From NCBI GenBank assembly GCA_024741835.1, contig JAENRP010000088.1, forward strand, positions 1 to 64,000: a DNA stretch of 64,000 nucleotides, read 5' to 3'. Source of the stretch: Diplocarpon mali. Taxonomy: Eukaryota; Ascomycota; Leotiomycetes; Helotiales; Drepanopezizaceae. Of the stretch, positions 59,440 to 64,000 are shown in pieces (positions within the stretch are counted from its first letter, which is position 1; each line of letters starts with the position of its first letter). Below the pieces are notes generated by a model. It had not been told where the DNA came from, did no database searches, and was given only the letters and a program-made list of their open reading frames with translations. The translations under genes were made by a program, and so were the position numbers.

Positions 59440-60400
59440 TGCGTTATACTAACTTTGCGCTAGGTTGCTAGCGCTCCTTCGAGAGCTGCAACCTTAGCGC
59501 GATCGTCCTAGCGCCTATTAGGTAATAAGCCGCCGCTGCTATCGCCCTTACTACTGCTGCTGCCTCTGCTGCTGCCGCCGCTACTTAAGAGCCTTGCCCC
59601 TACTATACGCCGTATGCCTAAGCCTACGATAAAGCGCGATAATACGTATATGCGTTATATCGCATATAAGAGTACTAGCAATCTTAATTATTAGTACTTT
59701 AATAGCACCTTTAATACGTATTACATTTATTATATAGTATTAAGCAACGGCTACTAATAGGCCAGCGGACCTCTCCTTGCCTCTTAAGAGGCTATTATAT
59801 CAGCCTGCGCTTATAGTGCCTTTAAGGAGGAGGTGGTATTACTGCTTAATATAGTAAAGGGTGCGCTTTAGAGCTTTTATAATATATTTATCGAGTTTTA
59901 TTAAGTTCTAGGCTGATTTTAAAAGATAGGAGCGATTGGACCCTAGTACTAAAAGGGCCTGCTACTCTTGCAAGTAGTAGTATTGCTACCTCTCTTGCTC
60001 TTAGCATATTATTCCTATTCGCTCTTAGGCCCTTTGGCTTAGACCTATTCGCCCTTGCTATTGCCGCTGCCGCTCCTATCCTATCCGCTACTACTATTGC
60101 AGCCGCTGCTATAGTGTCTCCCTTTATCTCTCTTATCCTTGCCCCTATTATTACTACTCCTACTATTACTGCCGCCCCTGCTGTCTTCGCCCTTATTGCC
60201 TTTGCCGCACCCCCCGCCTTCGCCCTTACTATCGCTAATATATTTGCCAGTAAGCCTCTGGCCGAGGGAGTGCCTTTGGGCCTCTCTTAAAAGGAGATCT
60301 ATGCGGAACTTATAGCTATAGCTTCGCGGCTCCTAGTATTAGCTAAGAGGATCTAAGAAAGGGTCGCGCCTTATAATAGCGGCTTAGGAATATTACTTAT
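59440..60400 (+). pseudogene. opposite-strand accessory ORF near the 3' end of Copia-C
   Basis: The plus-strand frame, against the direction of Copia-C pol, has a protein-like composition: CPYYTPYA, an ALYRI...LLVLQQHL helical stretch near 59660-59730, LYSIKQRLLI, then a long Ala/Pro/Thr-rich region (59985-60245, PFGLDLFALAIAAAAPI and similar) and IYAELIAIASRLLVLAKRI near 60299. Stops are TAA/TAG only at intervals. GC content is higher than in the surrounding pol. No family is recognised. Confidence 0.5.
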
Positions 60401-60899
60401 CTTATATTTTTAAAAAAGGAAAGCTTTTATAATACGCTTTATAAGAGAAAACAAATAAATATGATTATAAGAGAGTAGGAGCTTATAAGTATAAGTCTTT
60501 TAATAATAAGTGACTACTTACTAATAAGTGCAAGTTATTAAATGATTATTTGAAAGCTTTAAAGGTTTAATAAATGAACGAAGCTTTTAAACTTCTAGCG
60601 GTCTAGGTTTTTAGTAAGCCTATTTGTATATATCTCCTTAATAAGGAGGTAGATTATCTAGAAGCTTCCTTTTTAGTACTCTTAGCGGATCTATATATTA
60701 TTGATTTTGATATATCAAAGGCTCGTCTTAATCTTCTTATTCTTTATAATAATTAGCCGAATTATCTATTAGTTATTGTAATATATATTCCATTTAAAAA
60801 GGGAGTTTATACAAATCTCTTTAAAGAGGCGTTTTATAGTTATTATCTCCTTTATAGTAGAAACTATATTATAGAGTTCTGCTTTAGTAAAGGAGAGCG

Positions 60900-62160
60900 T
60901 GATAATCGCTTAATGATTCGCTTTCTAAATAATCGGTCCTTTAAATAGGAAGAAGACATATCCTTAAGAGGATCTGCAAGTCTCTTAATTATCTTTAAAA
61001 GAAGTATCTAAAGATGCGACCAATTGGTATTCCCTAGCCTTAAAGCTATAAGCAATTCCTAAGAAGCGCGTGCTATATAGGTATTAAAGCGTCTAGTCCG
61101 CGGCTAAGAGGTGCTTAAAGCTTAGATTAGTTAGGAAGAAAGACAATTGAAAGGCTGCGAACGCAATATCTAAGCGTATTATAATTGCTATATAAAGAAT
61201 AGAGCCTATTTTCTCTTAGTACTCCTTTACCTTTTCTAAGGAAGCTTGCCTTAAGTTTTTAATAAACTCCTTCTTTAGTAGTAAAGTATTAGGCACTCTC
61301 CTTATATTAGCTTTAAACTTTTAAGCAATCTTCTTAATATAGGTATTATAAATTAAAGAGATCCTCTTTGCTTTCTTATTTTAAATAATCCTTACTTTAA
61401 GGAACTAAGAGATATCTCTTATAATAATAAGCTTATACGCCCTCTTTAAGTCTTTAATTAGACGAGTCGCCTGATTTAGGTTAAAGGCCTTATATAATAC
61501 TTGAATATCATTAATATAAAACGCTATAAAGACTATACGATCCTTTATTATGAAAATATAAGGCTCCTCGCCTAGTAGCTTAAGTTAAAGGCCCTTAAGC
61601 GTTTTTGCGAAGTTCCTATACTATAGTGCTAGAGAGTCTTTTAGCCTATAGAGCGCGCGGTCTAGTTCTACTACTATACTAGGGCGCTTAAAGCCATCTA
61701 ATAGGAAGCATATGACTAGAGCACTCCTTAGGTCTCTAAGAGCATTGACGAACGCGTTAATAATATCAAACTGCTTTACTTCTATATTAAAGTACGCGGC
61801 AAGCGCTATTAGTACTTTAAAAGACCTTATTATAAGCGTGGCTGCATAGGTTGAGAAAATTGAAGCTTTATCTTAAAGATCCTCTTATACAATTAGCTAT
61901 AATCGGCACTTTAGAAGCTCGCTAGAGCTATTGACTTTATAGGTAAAAACCCATTTTAATAGTATCGGCAGGGGTTTTGAGTAATCCCTTTATACGATTC
62001 TTTAGCAACTTTAAGATTCTAAATTCTTAATCTCCTAGCGCCCTCCTTCTTTAAATCGTTTGCTAAAAGGGTGCTTCTTTAGGTCTAGCTATCCTTTTAG
62101 AGGCTTCGGCAAAGAGCCTTAGTGCTATAGGCGGTTAGGAGACTACGCTCTATCCTTTGC
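60900..62160 (-). pseudogene. Copia-C reverse transcriptase and downstream remnant
   Basis: The minus strand reads YAATLIIRSFKVLIALAAYF near 61850, IEVKQFDIINAFVNALRDLR near 61780, a CFLLDGFKRPSIVVELDRAL block near 61700 and FYINDIQVLYKAF near 61520, the Copia YVDD-type motif with one Asp changed to Asn. The identification as Copia RT is secure; the enzyme is dead from stops. Confidence 0.85.
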
Positions 62161-64000
62161 CTAATTATCAACTGCAGCTTTAATAATTATATAAACTATT
62201 AAATAGTCCTTCTTATCCTCTCTTATCTATTTATTCACTTAAAAGGTTGATATAAACTCTTGCGTATATAAGGAGTAAGGTAGATTAATATTACTTTAAG
62301 AGAATATATGCTTTAAAGTAGTAGTATATACTTTTAAAGTCTCTTATTGCTTAATACTTAAGCGTCTTATCCTCTTTTACTTAGGAAAAGGGAGTTTCTC
62401 CTTACGCTTTTCTTTATAAGTCTCCTCCTCTATTTTTATTATTATTGGAAGTTCCTTTAAGAGTCTAGGTAGCTTTATCTCCTAAGCCTATAGTCTTTAA
62501 GCTAGTATTATAACTTGAGGTATTATATTATTAAGGCTTATTCCTTTTATTAAGTCACTTCTTATAAGACTATTAGAGCTCCTTTTAAATCTTAGCAGTA
62601 ATGCCTCTAGCCTTTTACTAAAGTTTACTAGGGCCTACCTTTATAATTGAAGACTTTATCTTAGAGCCCTTAAGCTATCTCTATTCCTATATAGAATAGC
62701 GGCTAGAGATCTGCCGATCGCTTTATAGAACTCGTCTTTAAAGACTCCCTTAGAGTCGTCTACAGTTCCTTCTTTAGTAGGGCCTTTATAGGGAATTATT
62801 ACCCTTAAGCTTTAGTTGCTATTTGCCTTTTTAAAGACTAGCGAAGTGGCTTCCAGTTTGCTTACTTCTACCCTTAAGTTTTTAAGCAGGTCTCTTAAAG
62901 AATTTAGATTTAAATTAAGGCCTTCTATATTATTAGTTAGAGGCTATAGAGCAGCATTAGTCTGTAATATAAGCTCTTCTTATACGGCGGCTTCTTCTAC
63001 GGCGATTGCGTTCGGCCTTGCGATAAGCTCCGATTCCTTAAAAATGCCTTTAAACTTAGCATCTTAAGCTCCCTCTCTCTCTCCGATTAATTAAAGGGTT
63101 ATCTTAAGTTCTTAGCGCAATATAGGGTTTGCGCGCTTAGCTTCTGGACTATAGAAGAGAGACTTATCGAATTCGATATTATAAGTCGTTATTACTCGCT
63201 AGAGTATAGGAATCCAGATTTTATAAACATTAGAGGTAATATATCTAATTAAATAACTTAAGTGCCTTTATAGTTCAATTTTAAAGGTTCGGCGGTCCCT
63301 TCTTACCTCCCTCTCTTTAATTAAAGGGTATGCGCAAGTGCTATATATATAAACGCGACTTTAGTTAGGCTTTAAGCTTGCTATTATCTACTTAATAAGC
63401 AGCAGCTTATAAAATTGAAAATACTATTTAAACTAACTATAGAAAGTCTTGCTTAGTAAGATCATCTTCTTCCTAGCGAGTAGGAAGATATTATAGAAGT
63501 ATATAATAGCCTTTACAACCTCTGGCCAAAGGCTCGCTAGAAGCCTGGCATGGATTCTCATTTTAATAAAGCGTTTAATCAACTCCCTTTTTACTTGCTC
63601 TACGCCTTTATTAGGTTGATATATATAGGCGGAAGTAAGCTTTAAATCAATTCCCTCCTCTTTTACCTATCTCTAGTACTCTATAAGAGAGTCTTCTCTT
63701 AAGGAGATTATTAAAGTGTTATTATCTTACCTGATTTTGTAAATAGAAAGCCTATATTAGCATTTCACTTATACTTTAAAGGCTTAGAGGACTTCTATAA
63801 CTATATCTCTACCCTTTGATCTTAATAGGAATGTCTAAAGTATACTATTATACTTATCCTTAATTAAAAGAACCTATAAGCAATTATTATATAAATTATT
63901 TAAAAAGTTAAAGAGATCCTAAGAGATCCTAAAGAAGGGCTTTAAAGATCGGTTCTTAAAGGTAGCATAAGAAATAACTTGCCTAGCAGACGCTATTGCG
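62160..64000 (-). pseudogene. Copia-C integrase region (partial)
   Basis: The minus strand shows LTSAYIYQPNKGVEQVKREL near 63620 and RFIKMRIHARLLASLWPEVV near 63570, the C-terminal half of a Copia integrase core. Between this and the RT (62160-63200) is the usual linker, in which an 83-codon plus ORF (62816-63067) is an antisense shadow. The rest of the integrase lies toward and beyond the window edge. Confidence 0.75.

Larger units (their letters stand above)
58867..64000 (-). mobile_element. Copia-C: minus-strand Copia element, incomplete at the window edge
   Basis: The plus-strand boundary TGTGGTGCGG at 58867 is the end of its 3' LTR (minus strand ...CCGCACCACA). Copia pol follows on the minus strand toward higher coordinates, with RT and integrase. 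The gag end and 5' LTR lie beyond the window. The LTR length cannot be determined from one copy. Confidence 0.75.

Noticed and set aside
62816..63067. 83-codon plus ORF in Copia-C
   Set aside because: It lies inside pol, not in the pol-LTR interval, and has no support beyond an open frame; taken as a shadow of the minus-strand pol linker.

Overview
The window is a chromosome end of a filamentous ascomycete. It opens with a CCCTAA (TTAGGG-type) telomere tract. Its genes have short GT-AG introns (47-107 bp), several with CTAAC/CTGAC-like branch sites. Most of the rest is LTR retrotransposon sequence that is AT-rich and full of TAA/TAG stops where conserved Gln/Trp/Arg codons belong, the signature expected of repeat-induced point mutation (RIP). 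The protein families (PD-(D/E)XK-like subtelomeric protein, IgE-binding-like secreted protein) fit Pezizomycotina, perhaps Eurotiales; the genus is inference.

Layout: telomere (1-187); Gypsy-type solo LTR remnant (about 200-546); an intact spliced PD-(D/E)XK-like gene (768-2382, minus); AT-rich spacer (2383-4137); an outer Copia element (Copia-A, 4143-18342, TSD ATTAC) split by a second Copia element (Copia-B, 6914-13056, TSD AAAAT); a probable solo LTR (18353-18819); then a 7-kb unmutated gene island (about 18.8-25.7 kb).

The island carries a small eight-cysteine secreted protein (19166-19432, plus), an IgE-binding-like secreted protein (20506-21252, minus), the GPI-transamidase subunit Gpi16 (22042-23866, minus) and the U1 snRNP protein Luc7 (24114-25081, plus). 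The last two are divergent housekeeping genes sharing a 247-bp promoter region. Exon-intron models were worked out by hand; each joins open frames in phase.

From 25700 to the end the window is a nest of LTR elements. A minus-strand Gypsy (Gypsy-3) is present as two tandem copies sharing a 132-bp LTR. The first copy is split by plus-strand Gypsy-1 (27013-34584, TSD ATAGG); the second is cut at 44753 by another plus-strand Gypsy (Gypsy-4). Gypsy-4 in turn holds a three-LTR composite of the Gypsy-1 family (46775-56363, TSD ATAGT) and is cut at 58867 by a minus-strand Copia (Copia-C) that runs off the window.

The most unusual signal is that three unrelated element families here (Copia-A, Gypsy-1/2, Copia-C) each carry a protein-like reading frame on the strand opposite to gag-pol, between the end of pol and the 3' LTR. 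In the Gypsy family it has a cysteine cluster resembling a zinc-binding domain and is kept in three copies. A second oddity is an in-frame 39/48-bp tandem peptide-repeat array inside Copia-B, whose motif recurs in Gypsy-4.
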